DNA from: Microlunatus speluncae
Lineage (GTDB): Bacteria > Actinomycetota > Actinomycetes > Propionibacteriales > Propionibacteriaceae
DNA length: 64,000 nt
Reading direction: 5' to 3'
NCBI RefSeq assembly: GCF_009299835.1
Contig: NZ_VKCZ01000014.1
Span: 830,119-894,118 of the forward strand
Part shown: positions 44,943 through 54,587 of the stretch, piece by piece
How positions within the stretch are numbered: position 1 is the stretch's first letter
Layout of the letters: each line of letters begins with the position of its first letter
Position numbers and translations under genes: made by a program
Notes under the pieces: model-generated
Database searches by the model: none
The model's input: only the letters and a program-made list of their open reading frames with translations
What the model was told of the DNA's origin: nothing

Positions 44943-47729
44943 TTACCTCACCCCCGCATGATCCGGAGCGCTCGACCTCGTCGCCGGCGCCTCGGTGAAG
45001 ATCTCGTCCTCGGTGGCCGGCCGACGGCTCGCCCGCACCGCCTCGACCACCCGTTCACAACAACGACCGTCCCGGTGCGGGAACGCCGCCACCATCCGGT
45101 CCAGATACTCCGGCTCGGCGGTGAACCCGCGCTCGGCCATCGCCCGGACCCGGTCGACCACCTCGGCGGCCCGATCCAGCACCGGACCGAACCGCAGACC
45201 GTCCGGCACCTGCCCGCCCGACCGACCCAGATGCGATCCGCCGTAGAACGCGGCCCGGTCGAACTGGTAGTAGAGCACCGGCCGCTGCAGGTAGCCGGCC
45301 TCGGCCGAGATCGAGGAGTAGTCGGTGATCAACACCGACGCCCGGGCCAGCACATCCTGCAGGTCGCCGGTGGCGTAGTCGAACACCTCGACCGGCCAGT
45401 TGTCGGCGGTGAAGTACCGCCGCAGATTCGGGTGCGGTACGAAGATCATCGGTGTCGCCGCCTCCGTCGCGAGCTCGGCCAGCCCGGGATCGGTGATCAG
45501 CTCCCGCCAGCGGATGGCGTACTCGGTGCCGAAGAAGTCGTCGATCGCCGCCCGGTCGTTGCTCTCGGTGTCCGGGCCGAGCAGCCAACGGCGCCAGGTC
45601 GGCATGATCACCAGTCGTCGGCCGGCGCCGGTCTCCTCGATGATCTTGGCCTTGGCCAGCAGCGCGTCGTGCCGCGGCAGCCCGGTCAGCCGGACCTCCT
45701 TGGTGGTGAAGTTCCAGCCACCTCCGTCGCCGGTGATCGCGTCGAACTCCGGCCGGGCCGAGGTGACGAACGTCTGGATCGGCTTGCTGTTCAGCCAGCG
45801 CGACAGGTCGTCCTGCATCACGCCGTGCTGGAGGAACGTGAACCGCCAGCGCGGCTTGCCGAAGACGGCGACGTCGAGCGGCCGGGAGATGTAGTGGTCG
45901 GCCTGCGACGACAGCAGGTGCCGGCAGTTCAACAGCGCGACGGTGTGCTCGGCCGAGCCGAAGTCGATCATTCGGAACCCCTCGGCCGCGAGTCGCGACC
46001 AGTCCGGGCTGTCGGCACGGAGCACGAACCAGGCGTTGATCTCCGGTCGCTGCTCGCGGACGTAGCGGTACAGATGCTCGGCGTTGTCCTGGGCCTGCAC
46101 GTCCCGGTCGACGAACAGCCAGCAGTCGCCGTAGGCCGCCGTTGCCTCTTCACCGGCAGCCCGCTGCTTGAGCTCCTTCGGCGTCGGATCCACCGGTACG
46201 ACCTCGGGCTCCGGCTTCGTCGCCAGGGCGGACCTGATCGGGCGAACGGCGCGCCGGGCCAACCGCTTCGCGAGCTTGACCGCTCGCACCGGCTGCCGCC
46301 CTTGCCCTTCGAAGCGGCTGGGCGCCGTCTGGTCGCTCACCGGCGCGGGACGATCGTCCTCGGTCGGCGGTGCGGTGCGGGCCAGCCGCTGCCAGAGCTG
46401 CTCGGCGTCGGTACGATAGCGGCGGCGCTCCGGCGGGCCGAGCTCGATCGGGACCGGGCGGCCGTCGAGGCTGATCTCCAGCTCGCCGAGGGTCGGCAGC
46501 CAGATCATCCGCTCCCAGAGCAGCGCCCGGCCGAGATAGGTCACCGCCCGGGTCTTGGCGTGGGCCGGGATGATCACCCGGCCGTCGTAGCGGACCTGCT
46601 CGATCGGGACCGGGCCGGTGAAGTAGTAGCGGACCAGGCCGAGCCGGCGCTCGGCGTCCAGCCGCTGGATCCGGACCTCGGCCGGCCGGTGCGGCTCGGT
46701 GGCGTAGCCGTGCAGCAGGGCCTGCCGCATCCGGTCCGAGGTCCAGGTGATCGCGTAGTCCTCGATCACCCAGTCCTCGAGGTACGGACGCAGCCGGGCA
46801 AGAAGGGCGTGGAACCGGTCGGTGACCTCCGGGGCCAGGGCGCCGCTGGCGGCGTGCTGCCGCTCGTCCTCACGGAAGGTGAAGAAGAGGTCGTACAGCA
46901 CCTGCAACTGGGCCCAGCGCGGAGCCGCGCCGTGCCGCTCGGCCAACTCCCGCAACACTGCCAGGTAACCGTGCTCGACCACGTCGGTGTAGCGGCCCGT
47001 CTGCCGCCAGCTGGTCTGCACCAGCGAACTGCCGTCGGCCCGGCGGCGGTAGCGGTATTCGGCGGCCGGCAGGAACGCGATCCTCGGGTCGTCCTCGGTC
47101 CACAGGTAACGCGCGGTGAGCTGGCCGTCCTCGAAGTTCGGCCGGACCCGACCGTCGAACTCCAGCCCGGCCGATCGGAGCCGGTCCAGCCGGTAACAGG
47201 CCGACGCCGCCTGCAGGTGGATCCGATCCGGCCGCTGCCGGGCCGAGATGATCACCGGTTCGGGATCGGCACCGAAGCGATAGCGCAGCGGATGGCTGTC
47301 GGCGACCTCGCCGGTCGCGTCGTCCAAGATCAACACCCGGGCACAGGCCAGCGCCACGCCGGCCGCCTCGGCCGAGCCGAGGAAGTTCGTGATCACAGCC
47401 AGGTAGTCCGCGCCGAGGACGTCGTCCGGGTCCGGGAAGCTGACCCACTCCCCCTGCGCCTCGGCCAGCCCAGCGTTCCGGGCCGCCGCCAGGCCACCGT
47501 TCGGCTGACTGATCAGCCGAGCGGATCCCTGATCATCGAGTCCATGATCATCGATCCAGGCCCGGATCAGGCCGGCGGTGTCGTCGGTGGAGCCGTCGTC
47601 GACGAAGATCAACTCGACCTCGCCCGGTTCGATCCGCTGCGCCGCGACCGAGGCCAGGAACTCGGGCAGATAGGGCGCGACGTTGAAGCACGGAACGATC
47701 AGTGACAGCTCCGGCCGGCGCTCGCTCAT
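44943..47729 (-). CDS. Bifunctional GT2 glycosyltransferase / TagF-like glycerophosphotransferase
   Basis: A 928-residue enzyme starting at ATG 47729, which overlaps the Stealth gene stop (ATGA). The N-terminal GT2 domain has LSLIVPCFNVAPYLPEFLAS, LIFVDDGSTDDTA and NGGLAAARNAGLAEA, but the usual D-x-D/S-D-D motif is FPDPDDVL. The C-terminal TagF-like domain has FTFLQHGVMQDDLS, VRLTGLPRHDALL, VIMPTWRRW, FVPHPN and VLITDYSSISAEAGYL. The middle third is not recognised. It is the second of two such proteins in the window and probably elongates a phosphate-linked glycopolymer. Confidence 0.9.
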   Translation of the reverse strand: MSERRPELSLIVPCFNVAPYLPEFLASVAAQRIEPGEVELIFVDDGSTDDTAGLIRAWIDDHGLDDQGSARLISQPNGGLAAARNAGLAEAQGEWVSFPDPDDVLGADYLAVITNFLGSAEAAGVALACARVLILDDATGEVADSHPLRYRFGADPEPVIISARQRPDRIHLQAASACYRLDRLRSAGLEFDGRVRPNFEDGQLTARYLWTEDDPRIAFLPAAEYRYRRRADGSSLVQTSWRQTGRYTDVVEHGYLAVLRELAERHGAAPRWAQLQVLYDLFFTFREDERQHAASGALAPEVTDRFHALLARLRPYLEDWVIEDYAITWTSDRMRQALLHGYATEPHRPAEVRIQRLDAERRLGLVRYYFTGPVPIEQVRYDGRVIIPAHAKTRAVTYLGRALLWERMIWLPTLGELEISLDGRPVPIELGPPERRRYRTDAEQLWQRLARTAPPTEDDRPAPVSDQTAPSRFEGQGRQPVRAVKLAKRLARRAVRPIRSALATKPEPEVVPVDPTPKELKQRAAGEEATAAYGDCWLFVDRDVQAQDNAEHLYRYVREQRPEINAWFVLRADSPDWSRLAAEGFRMIDFGSAEHTVALLNCRHLLSSQADHYISRPLDVAVFGKPRWRFTFLQHGVMQDDLSRWLNSKPIQTFVTSARPEFDAITGDGGGWNFTTKEVRLTGLPRHDALLAKAKIIEETGAGRRLVIMPTWRRWLLGPDTESNDRAAIDDFFGTEYAIRWRELITDPGLAELATEAATPMIFVPHPNLRRYFTADNWPVEVFDYATGDLQDVLARASVLITDYSSISAEAGYLQRPVLYYQFDRAAFYGGSHLGRSGGQVPDGLRFGPVLDRAAEVVDRVRAMAERGFTAEPEYLDRMVAAFPHRDGRCCERVVEAVRASRRPATEDEIFTEAPATRSSAPDHAGVR

Positions 47730-49474
47730 CCGGCCCGTTCGAAGCGACTCGGCAGCGGGAAGTATGCGTCCAGGAAGGACCCCACCTGGCGGTTCACCTC
47801 GTCCTCGCGATCGTCGGTGACGCCGACGTCGTTGATGCAGAAGGTCTTGTACTTCCGGGTCCGCAACACATTCGCCAGCTGGGCGGCGATCTGCGGCTTC
47901 CACAACGCCAGGTAGCGGTTGCTGATCTCGGCCGGCATCGCCCGGCCGGTGGCGAACCCGTAGTGGTGGCCGAAGAACGCGATCGGCCGCAGGTCCTGCC
48001 GGGACCGGAACCGGCTCGAGGCGCAATCGGCGAACTGATCGGGATACTTCTTCTCCAGCTCCTGCAGCACCGACCGGCGGGACGGATGCGGGGTGTGCAT
48101 CATGCCGGCGTGCGCGCTCCGGCCGAACTCCGCCTCCAGCAGCCGGATCGCGTTCCGGTCGGCGACCAGATACTCCTCGGCGTGATCATCGATCAGGTTG
48201 GCCGACACGGTGTGCGTGGCCGGGAAGTACTTGGCGGCTCCGTTGGCCCAGAAGAAGTCGCGCCAGCTGCACGGCCGGCCCAGGAACACGTCGTCGTTGA
48301 AATAGATGAACTGCTCGGCCAACCCGTTGATGTGGTGCAGCTGGGTCTCGATCGAGCTGGAGTTGAAGGTGGGCAGCGCCTGCGGGTCGGCGTAGATGTC
48401 GGAGTGCGACACCACGGTCAGCTGCGGATGGTCGGTGTTCAGCCAGGCCGGGGTCTGGTCCATCGTCACCAGATAGATGTTGCGGACGAACGGGGCGAAC
48501 ATCTCGATCGAACGCAGCGAATACTTCAGTTCGTCCCGGTTCCGGAACCGCTCGGCATGATCGGCGCGGCCCTCACCGACGGTGATCTTGGACCCGTCGG
48601 GCAGGTGCTCGTTCTTGATCGCCTGCCAGTTCGGATCTTGATCATCGACCCAGGTGTAGACCAGGTCGATCGGGAAGTCGCGGGCATCCAGGTCGGGCAG
48701 CTGGTCGACCTCGGCCAGGTCGCCCGCCCGGGTCGCCGGGTCGTCGACGCCCAGCAGCTGATTCAGTTCGCGCCAGCGCATCGAGGTCGCGACCGCGTTG
48801 TAGCGCGGCGCCACCGCATACGGCTCGGCCCGGAAAGAGCGCTCCGGCGAACCCCAGAAGTCGATCTCGATCACCGTGAACAGACCCTCGGGTCGCCTGG
48901 CCGGCGCGGCGACGCTGGGACGCTCCAACACCCAGAGATCCAGTTTGGTGAACCGGCGCCGGTGATAGTCCCGGCCGATCCCCTCGATCGGCTGGTGCGG
49001 CTGTTGGCCCTGCTGATACAGCAGCCACCGGACGCCCGGGGCGGAGTCGGCCGGCCGGGCCGAACCGGCCAGCTCGGTCAGGATCTCGAACAGCGCACCG
49101 GCATCCTGCTCCCGCAGGTGCAGCCGCGGCCGCCACTCCTGATCGCTGCCGCCGCTGGTGTACGGGACAGCGCGCTCGGCCAGCCGCTCCCGGAGCCGGG
49201 CCCAGAACTCGTCCCGGCGCTCGCCGGCGACGACCTCGATCTCGGCCGGGGTGGAACTGCCGGCGGAGAAGAGTTCGCCGTCCATCACCCGCCGGTGCAT
49301 CCGGCGGACGGCCCGATAGGCGGTCGGATAGATCCGATTGGCCCGCACCTCGGCCAGCAGCCGGCGCAGCTCTGGCACCCGTCGGCTCCTCTCCATCAAG
49401 GCGTTCACACGCACGTCATTCCGCACAAACCCAGTCAAGCTCGCCGGACATGATAATCCCGCGACCGTCGCCAT
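47726..49474 (-). CDS. Stealth-type sugar-phosphate transferase
   Basis: About 582 residues. Stealth conserved regions: CR1 PIDLVYTWVDDQDPNW, CR2 RFRNRDELKYSLRSIEMFAPFVRNIYLVT, then FIYFNDDVFLGRP (CR2/3), CR3 HTPHPSRRSVLQELE and CR4 KYKTFCINDVG. Such enzymes transfer hexose-1-phosphate to build phosphodiester-linked capsule or wall polysaccharide. About 250 residues precede CR1. The start is uncertain: ATG 49474, TTG 49483 or ATG 49396 (MERSRRVPEL) are all possible and none has a good ribosome site. It overlaps the TagF-like gene. Confidence 0.88.
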   Translation of the reverse strand: MATVAGLSCPASLTGFVRNDVRVNALMERSRRVPELRRLLAEVRANRIYPTAYRAVRRMHRRVMDGELFSAGSSTPAEIEVVAGERRDEFWARLRERLAERAVPYTSGGSDQEWRPRLHLREQDAGALFEILTELAGSARPADSAPGVRWLLYQQGQQPHQPIEGIGRDYHRRRFTKLDLWVLERPSVAAPARRPEGLFTVIEIDFWGSPERSFRAEPYAVAPRYNAVATSMRWRELNQLLGVDDPATRAGDLAEVDQLPDLDARDFPIDLVYTWVDDQDPNWQAIKNEHLPDGSKITVGEGRADHAERFRNRDELKYSLRSIEMFAPFVRNIYLVTMDQTPAWLNTDHPQLTVVSHSDIYADPQALPTFNSSSIETQLHHINGLAEQFIYFNDDVFLGRPCSWRDFFWANGAAKYFPATHTVSANLIDDHAEEYLVADRNAIRLLEAEFGRSAHAGMMHTPHPSRRSVLQELEKKYPDQFADCASSRFRSRQDLRPIAFFGHHYGFATGRAMPAEISNRYLALWKPQIAAQLANVLRTRKYKTFCINDVGVTDDREDEVNRQVGSFLDAYFPLPSRFERAG

Positions 49475-49514
49475 CCGATTCAATGCGGTGCGGGTCGCGT
49501 CACGTCTTCCCAGG

Positions 49515-50468
49515 TCAGGCGGGATCGAGCCGTACGGTCTCGCCGGTCCGCGCCGATTCCAAGATCGCCTCGGCGACGGCGACGGTCCGGGCGCCCTCGC
49601 TCAGGGTGACCAGGTCGGCGGCCGCGCCACCGGCCACCGCTTGCCGGAAGGCCTCCAGCTCCGCCGCCAGCGGCTCGGTCCGATCGGCGGCGAAGATGGT
49701 CCGATCGCCGGACGGGGCGTGGAACGTGAGCTGCCCGGTCAGGGTGTCGGCGACGAAGGCGCCGCGCTCGCCGGTGACGACGATGCAGCGTTCCCGGAAC
49801 GGCGACAGCCAGCTGATCAGGTGACTGGTCACGGTGTCGTCGTCCAGCCGCGCGCTGACCGACACCAGATCCTCGTACGGCCGGCCGGTCCGGTGCGCGG
49901 TGCGGGCCCCGACGTCGGCGAACGACCGGCCGGTCGCCCAACTGGTCAGGTCGATGTCGTGGGTGGCCAGGTCGAGCACCACGCCGACGTCGGCGATCCG
50001 GCTCGGGAAGGGGCCGACCCGGCGGGTGCTGACCTGGAAGATCTCCCCCAGCTCACCCTGCTCCAGCCGCTGCCGCAGCGCCCGGGTCGCCGGGTTGTAC
50101 CGCTCGATGTGACCGACGCAGCCGAGCACCCCGCGGCCCGCGAAGACCGTCGCCAGGTCGCGCGCCTGGCCGACGGTCCCGGCGAGCGGCTTCTCGATCA
50201 TGGTCGGCACCGACGCGTCGGCCAGGGCGGCGCCGAGCTCAGCATGGTTCGAGGTCGGCGACGCGACCACCGCCAGGTCCAGTCCGTACGCCAGCGCCTC
50301 GGTCAGCGACGACACCACCGGCGCCGGCGCGGACCCGGACGGATCGCCGGACGGCTTGACGATCACCACCAACTCGACGCCGGGCAGCGACGCCAGCACC
50401 CGGGCATGGTTGCGGCCCATCGCTCCGTAGCCGATCACGGCGGCCCGCACGGTCTTGGTCATCGTCAT
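49515..50468 (-). CDS. Gfo/Idh/MocA family oxidoreductase
   Basis: About 317 residues. The N-terminal Rossmann domain is AAVIGYGAMGRNHARVLASL (GxGxxG) and the catalytic-loop EKPLAGT (EKP) is in MIEKPLAG; the C-terminal substrate domain contains DLATHDIDLTSWATG. Such proteins oxidise or reduce sugars or sugar nucleotides with NAD(P). The ATG at 50468 overlaps the ferrochelatase stop; an ATG at 50462 has better distance to AGGGG. Its place in the polymer cluster suggests a nucleotide-sugar modifying step. Confidence 0.88.
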   Translation of the reverse strand: MTMTKTVRAAVIGYGAMGRNHARVLASLPGVELVVIVKPSGDPSGSAPAPVVSSLTEALAYGLDLAVVASPTSNHAELGAALADASVPTMIEKPLAGTVGQARDLATVFAGRGVLGCVGHIERYNPATRALRQRLEQGELGEIFQVSTRRVGPFPSRIADVGVVLDLATHDIDLTSWATGRSFADVGARTAHRTGRPYEDLVSVSARLDDDTVTSHLISWLSPFRERCIVVTGERGAFVADTLTGQLTFHAPSGDRTIFAADRTEPLAAELEAFRQAVAGGAAADLVTLSEGARTVAVAEAILESARTGETVRLDPA

Positions 50469-51580
50469 CGCCCCTGAGTCACGCGTCGGTCCTGGAGGGT
50501 GTTCGAGCTCTGGCACAGCGCCGGCCGGTCCGGCTCACGCAGGTTCCGGCAGCAGTCAGGCGGGCATTCGTACCAGCCCGCGGTCCCGGCGGCGACCGGC
50601 CGGTCCGGCTGCTCGCCGCGGGCGGCGGCGGCCCGCTCCTCGATCAGGTCGACCAGCCCGGCCACGAACACCGGCCGCACCCCGGCGGTGGCGGCGCGGA
50701 CGAAGCCGAGGCCGACCCGCTCGGCGGTCGCGGCGGCCTCGGTGTCCAGGTCGAAGATCACCTCCATGTGATCGGAGATGAAGCCGATCGGCACCGTGAT
50801 CACCGACCGCACGCCCTCGGCCGCGAGCTGCTCCAGCCGGTCGTTGACGTCGGGTTCGAGCCACGGCTGGCTCGGCGGACCGGACCGGGAGCAGTAGGCC
50901 AGCTCGGCGATCAGCTCCCGTCCCAGCCGCTCGTTCACCCGGCGGGTGACCTCGGCCAGTACGGTCCGGTGCCACTCGACGTAACCGCCGTCGCCGCTCG
51001 CCTCGGCCATGGTGGTCGGAATGGAGTGGGTGACGAAGATCAACCGCGGGTCGGTCCCGGCCTCGGGCAGCTGCAGGGATTCGATCACCGCGGCCACCGA
51101 GGCCTCGACGAAGCCGGGATGGTTGGCGTAGTGCCGCAGCCGGTCGATCACCAGCTCCGAGCCGTCGGCGGCGTCGTACAGGTTCTCCCGGTACTGGCGG
51201 CAGGAGGAGTAGGACGGGTAGGCGCTGGTGATCACCGCCAGCACCCGCCGGTGGCCGTCGGCCTCGACCTGGCGCAGCGTGTCGGACAGGTACGGATTCC
51301 AGTTGCGGTTTCCCCAGTAGATCGGCAGGCTGATCCCGCGCCGGTCGAACTCGTCCGCCAGCGCGGCGATCAACTCCCGGCATTGATCATTGATCGGGCT
51401 GCGACCGCCGAACAGAGAATAGTGCTCGCCGACCTCGGCCAATCGTTCATCTGGAATGCCCCGGCCCTTGGTCACATTCCGCAGGAACGGCACGACGTCG
51501 GCGGCGGACTCCGGACCGCCGAACGACACCAGCACCACGGCGTCGTACGGCTGAAGATCGGGAACGGCGGGACCAGTCAC
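50465..51580 (-). CDS. hemH: Ferrochelatase (HemH/CpfC type)
   Basis: A 371-residue ferrochelatase that inserts Fe2+ into (copro)porphyrin. Signatures: VVLVSFGGPE, SLFGGRSPINDQCREL, IYWGNRNWNPYL, ITSAYPSYSSCRQYREN, FVTHSIP and ITVPIGFISDHMEVIFDLD (catalytic His in FISDHMEV). The C-terminus has Cys at WYECPPDCCRNL and a further Cys near the end, a cluster associated with a [2Fe-2S] centre in actinobacterial ferrochelatases. In Actinobacteria the substrate is probably coproporphyrin III. No other haem gene is nearby. It is coupled to the Gfo/Idh gene by a 4-bp overlap. Confidence 0.95.
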   Translation of the reverse strand: MTGPAVPDLQPYDAVVLVSFGGPESAADVVPFLRNVTKGRGIPDERLAEVGEHYSLFGGRSPINDQCRELIAALADEFDRRGISLPIYWGNRNWNPYLSDTLRQVEADGHRRVLAVITSAYPSYSSCRQYRENLYDAADGSELVIDRLRHYANHPGFVEASVAAVIESLQLPEAGTDPRLIFVTHSIPTTMAEASGDGGYVEWHRTVLAEVTRRVNERLGRELIAELAYCSRSGPPSQPWLEPDVNDRLEQLAAEGVRSVITVPIGFISDHMEVIFDLDTEAAATAERVGLGFVRAATAGVRPVFVAGLVDLIEERAAAARGEQPDRPVAAGTAGWYECPPDCCRNLREPDRPALCQSSNTLQDRRVTQGR

Positions 51581-51633
51581 GCCGACGATCTTCGCAAACC
51601 AGCAGTGGGCACGACGCAGTGGGGAGAGAACGG

Positions 51634-52851
51634 GTGACGACGGCCGCGACGCGCACCGGGTTCGGCGCTTACCTCACCTTGTTGTCGGACCGGACGGCGC
51701 TGGCGTTCAGCGTGGCCGGGTTCGTCGCCCGGCTGCCGGTGTCGATGACCGGGCTGAGCATCGTGCTGCTGATCTCGTTGATCACCGGTTCGTACGGCCA
51801 GGCCGGGATCGTCACCGCCTGCGCCACGCTGACCGGCGCGGTCGCGGCGCCGTGGTGGGGACGGCGGATCGACCGGCTCGGTCAGGGCCGGGTGCTGGTG
51901 ATCGCGGCGCTGATCTGCAACCTCAGCCTGACCGTGTTGTTGATCACCGTGCTGGTCGGGCTGCCGTTGTGGATCACCTGCCTGGCGGCCGTGGGGGTCG
52001 GCCTCGGCTACCCGTCGGCCGGTTCGGCGGTCCGGGCCCGGTGGAGCCACCGGCTGCGGGACTCGCCGCTGCTCGGCACCGCGTTCGCCTTCGAGGCGAT
52101 CGTCGACGAGGTGGTGTTCATCGTCGGCCCGGTGCTGGCGACGTTCGTCGCGACCTCGATCCATCCCGCCCTCGGTCTGGTCAGCTGCGTCGTGCTCGGC
52201 CTGGCCGGCGCCTTCGCGCTGGCCGCGCAGCGCGGCAGCCAGCCACCGGTCGCCGATCCGGCCGACCCGGTGCAGGTCCGGCCCGCGCTGTCGGCCGGAC
52301 GGCTGATCCCGATCGTGCTCGCCTGTGCGGCGCTCGGCATGTTGTTCGGCGGCATGGAGGTGGTGATCGTCGCCTTCGCCGACGCGGCCGGGATCCTGCC
52401 GTTCGCCGGGTTCATCGTGATGGCCTGGGCCGCCGGGTCGCTGATCTCCGCGGTGATCACCGGCGCGATCGCCTGGCGGGTCACGCCGGCCCGGCGGTTC
52501 CGGATCGGCGCCGCGCTGCTGGCCGCGTCGATGGTGCCGCTGCTGTTCGTCCAGCAGCCGGTGGTGGTCGCCCTGCTGCTGGTGCTGAGCGGGCTGGCCA
52601 TCGCGCCGACCCTGATCGCGACCGTCTCGGTCACCCAGGAGTCGGTGCCCGGTAGCCGGCTGACCGAGGCGCTCGGCTGGACGTCGACCGGGATGGCCGC
52701 CGGGGTGGCGGCCGGGGCCGCCGGGCTGGGCCAGTTGATCGACCACTTCGGTGCCCCGGCCGGTTTCCTCGGCGCGGTCGGCATCGGCCTGCTCCTGGTC
52801 ATCGCGGCGGTTTTCGTCCGGGATCCCGCGCGGACGACGCCGCTGCTGTGA
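51634..52851 (+). CDS. MFS transporter
   Basis: A 405-residue major facilitator superfamily transporter with 12 predicted helices (for example FSVAGFVARLPVSMTGLSIVLLISLITG and PIVLACAALGMLFGGMEVVIVAFADAAG). The typical loop is represented by GRRIDRLGQGRVL. The GTG at 51634 follows GGGGAGAG. It is divergent from ferrochelatase, and the first Stealth-like frame downstream begins at its stop. Substrate unknown; an efflux role is plausible. Confidence 0.88.
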   Translation: MTTAATRTGFGAYLTLLSDRTALAFSVAGFVARLPVSMTGLSIVLLISLITGSYGQAGIVTACATLTGAVAAPWWGRRIDRLGQGRVLVIAALICNLSLTVLLITVLVGLPLWITCLAAVGVGLGYPSAGSAVRARWSHRLRDSPLLGTAFAFEAIVDEVVFIVGPVLATFVATSIHPALGLVSCVVLGLAGAFALAAQRGSQPPVADPADPVQVRPALSAGRLIPIVLACAALGMLFGGMEVVIVAFADAAGILPFAGFIVMAWAAGSLISAVITGAIAWRVTPARRFRIGAALLAASMVPLLFVQQPVVVALLLVLSGLAIAPTLIATVSVTQESVPGSRLTEALGWTSTGMAAGVAAGAAGLGQLIDHFGAPAGFLGAVGIGLLLVIAAVFVRDPARTTPLL

Positions 52852-52913
52852 CGTTCGGCGCGGCTGCGCGCGGTGTGCCCGCCGGGTGCCGCCTGATGGT
52901 TAGAGTGTCGCGC

Positions 52914-54587
52914 ATGTCCCGATCCGGCACGGCCCCCCGGTTCTGGACGTCGGTGGCGGTACGCACTCGGACGGCGACCGGTCGTGGCATCATCAGCGTC
53001 CTGCGCCGGGCCCGGCTCAACCTGCAGCACAAGCTCGCCCTGCTGATCGGGTGGGTGCAGCGGCTGCGCTACCGCGTCGAGTTGCGCCGTTATCCGGCGG
53101 CGGTGATCGATCGCGGCCATCCGGTGCCGGCCGGCTTCGTGGAACGGCTGCAGTTCGACACCCACCGCCAGCACCTGGTTCATGACCTGGTCACCGCGGT
53201 GCAGGCCCACGGTGGCGTCGTCCGGCCGATCACCGCGCACTGGCACCATCCGATCACGCTGGCCGTCGACCACCTCGACCAAGATCAACTGTGGCGGGTG
53301 CTCGGCACCCTGTCCGACGATCATCCGGGCCTGGTGGTGCAGCGCTACGACCCGGACCGCGACCCCGGCCGGGCCGCGGACCGCTCGCTCGCCGGCTTCG
53401 TGCTGGGGCCCGCGATCCGAAATGTCCTGCTGCCGGACCGGGCGCTGAGCCGGCCCTGGGTGCCGGCCGGCCGCCGGCCCGCGGAGCTGGCCGGCGCGAG
53501 CTGGCAGGTCACCGAGCATGCGATCGACGCGACGACCGGCCGGCACCTCGGCGGCCCGGCGGCGGTCCGGCTGATCCTCGACGTGACCGCGGCACCGAAC
53601 GAGCCCGCGCTGGTCACCGAGCCGGTCGACATCGTCTACACCTGGGTCGATTCGGCCGATCCCGACTGGCAGCGGGACTACGACGCGGCCAAGCCGGGCG
53701 AACGGCAGACCCAGGCCGCGGCGACGCCGGCCCGGTTCCGGCAGTACGACGAGCTCCGGTTCAGCCTGCGCTCGATCGCCGAGTTCGCGCCCTGGGCGCG
53801 CCGGATCTGGATCGTCACCAACGGGCAGGTCCCATCCTGGTTCGCCGGCGTGGGCGACGGGCGGACGACGGCCGACGGCCGGGTCAGCATCGTCCCGCAC
53901 GCCGACCTGTGGCGGGGCGAGGACGGCCTGCCGACCTTCAATTCGCAGGCGATCGAGGCGTGCCTGCACCGGATCGACGGGCTGTCGGAGAAGTTCATCT
54001 ATTTCAACGACGACTTCTTCCTCGGCCGCCCGGTCTCGCCCGAGATGTTCTTCCGCCCCGGCACCGGCCGGCCGGTCGTGTTCCCCAGCAACCAGACCGT
54101 GCCGCCCGGGCCGCCCGACCCGCACGACCTGGCCCCGGACGCCTCGGGCAAGAACAACCGGATGATGATCGCCACCGCCACCGGCCGGTTGATCGACCAC
54201 AAGTACCTGCACGTGCCGCAGGCCCTGTCCCGCCCCGTCCTGGAGGAGTTGGAGCGCCAGTTCCCGGAGGCGTTCGCGGAGACCCGGCGGGCCACCTTCC
54301 GGTCGCTGTCCGATCTGGCCGCCTGCAGCCTGCACCACGGGTACGGTCTCGCCACCGGGCAGGCCGAACGCGGCCGGATCATCCAGCGCTACGTGGACGT
54401 GGAGGGTCGGGCCTGTGCGCGCGATCTGGCCGACATCGCCCGCTACCGCTGCTACGACGCCTTCTGCCTGAACGCGATCCGGGAGGAGGGCGACGAGCAG
54501 GTGATCTCGGACTTCCTGCACCGCTACTTCCCCGTCGCCGCACCCTGGGAGTCCGATCCGGCCGACGGCGAGGGACGTACGGCGTGA
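52914..54587 (+). CDS. Stealth-type sugar-phosphate transferase
   Basis: A 557-residue protein starting at ATG 52914 (MSRSGTAPRFW). Stealth regions: CR1 VDIVYTWVDSADPDW, CR2 RFRQYDELRFSLRSIAEFAPWARRIWIVTNGQ, CR2/3 KFIYFNDDFFLGRPVSPEMFF, CR3 DHKYLHVPQALSRPVLEELE and CR4 RYRCYDAFCLNAI. About 240 residues precede CR1. It would transfer a sugar-1-phosphate in polymer synthesis. Its TGA overlaps the GTG of the next Stealth gene, making a tandem translationally coupled pair. Confidence 0.9.
   Translation: MSRSGTAPRFWTSVAVRTRTATGRGIISVLRRARLNLQHKLALLIGWVQRLRYRVELRRYPAAVIDRGHPVPAGFVERLQFDTHRQHLVHDLVTAVQAHGGVVRPITAHWHHPITLAVDHLDQDQLWRVLGTLSDDHPGLVVQRYDPDRDPGRAADRSLAGFVLGPAIRNVLLPDRALSRPWVPAGRRPAELAGASWQVTEHAIDATTGRHLGGPAAVRLILDVTAAPNEPALVTEPVDIVYTWVDSADPDWQRDYDAAKPGERQTQAAATPARFRQYDELRFSLRSIAEFAPWARRIWIVTNGQVPSWFAGVGDGRTTADGRVSIVPHADLWRGEDGLPTFNSQAIEACLHRIDGLSEKFIYFNDDFFLGRPVSPEMFFRPGTGRPVVFPSNQTVPPGPPDPHDLAPDASGKNNRMMIATATGRLIDHKYLHVPQALSRPVLEELERQFPEAFAETRRATFRSLSDLAACSLHHGYGLATGQAERGRIIQRYVDVEGRACARDLADIARYRCYDAFCLNAIREEGDEQVISDFLHRYFPVAAPWESDPADGEGRTA

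Noticed and set aside
44796..47705. 969-codon plus-strand frame opposite the second GT2-TagF gene
   Set aside because: Shadow of a recognisable gene on the other strand; composition is dominated by Arg, Gly, Pro and Val.
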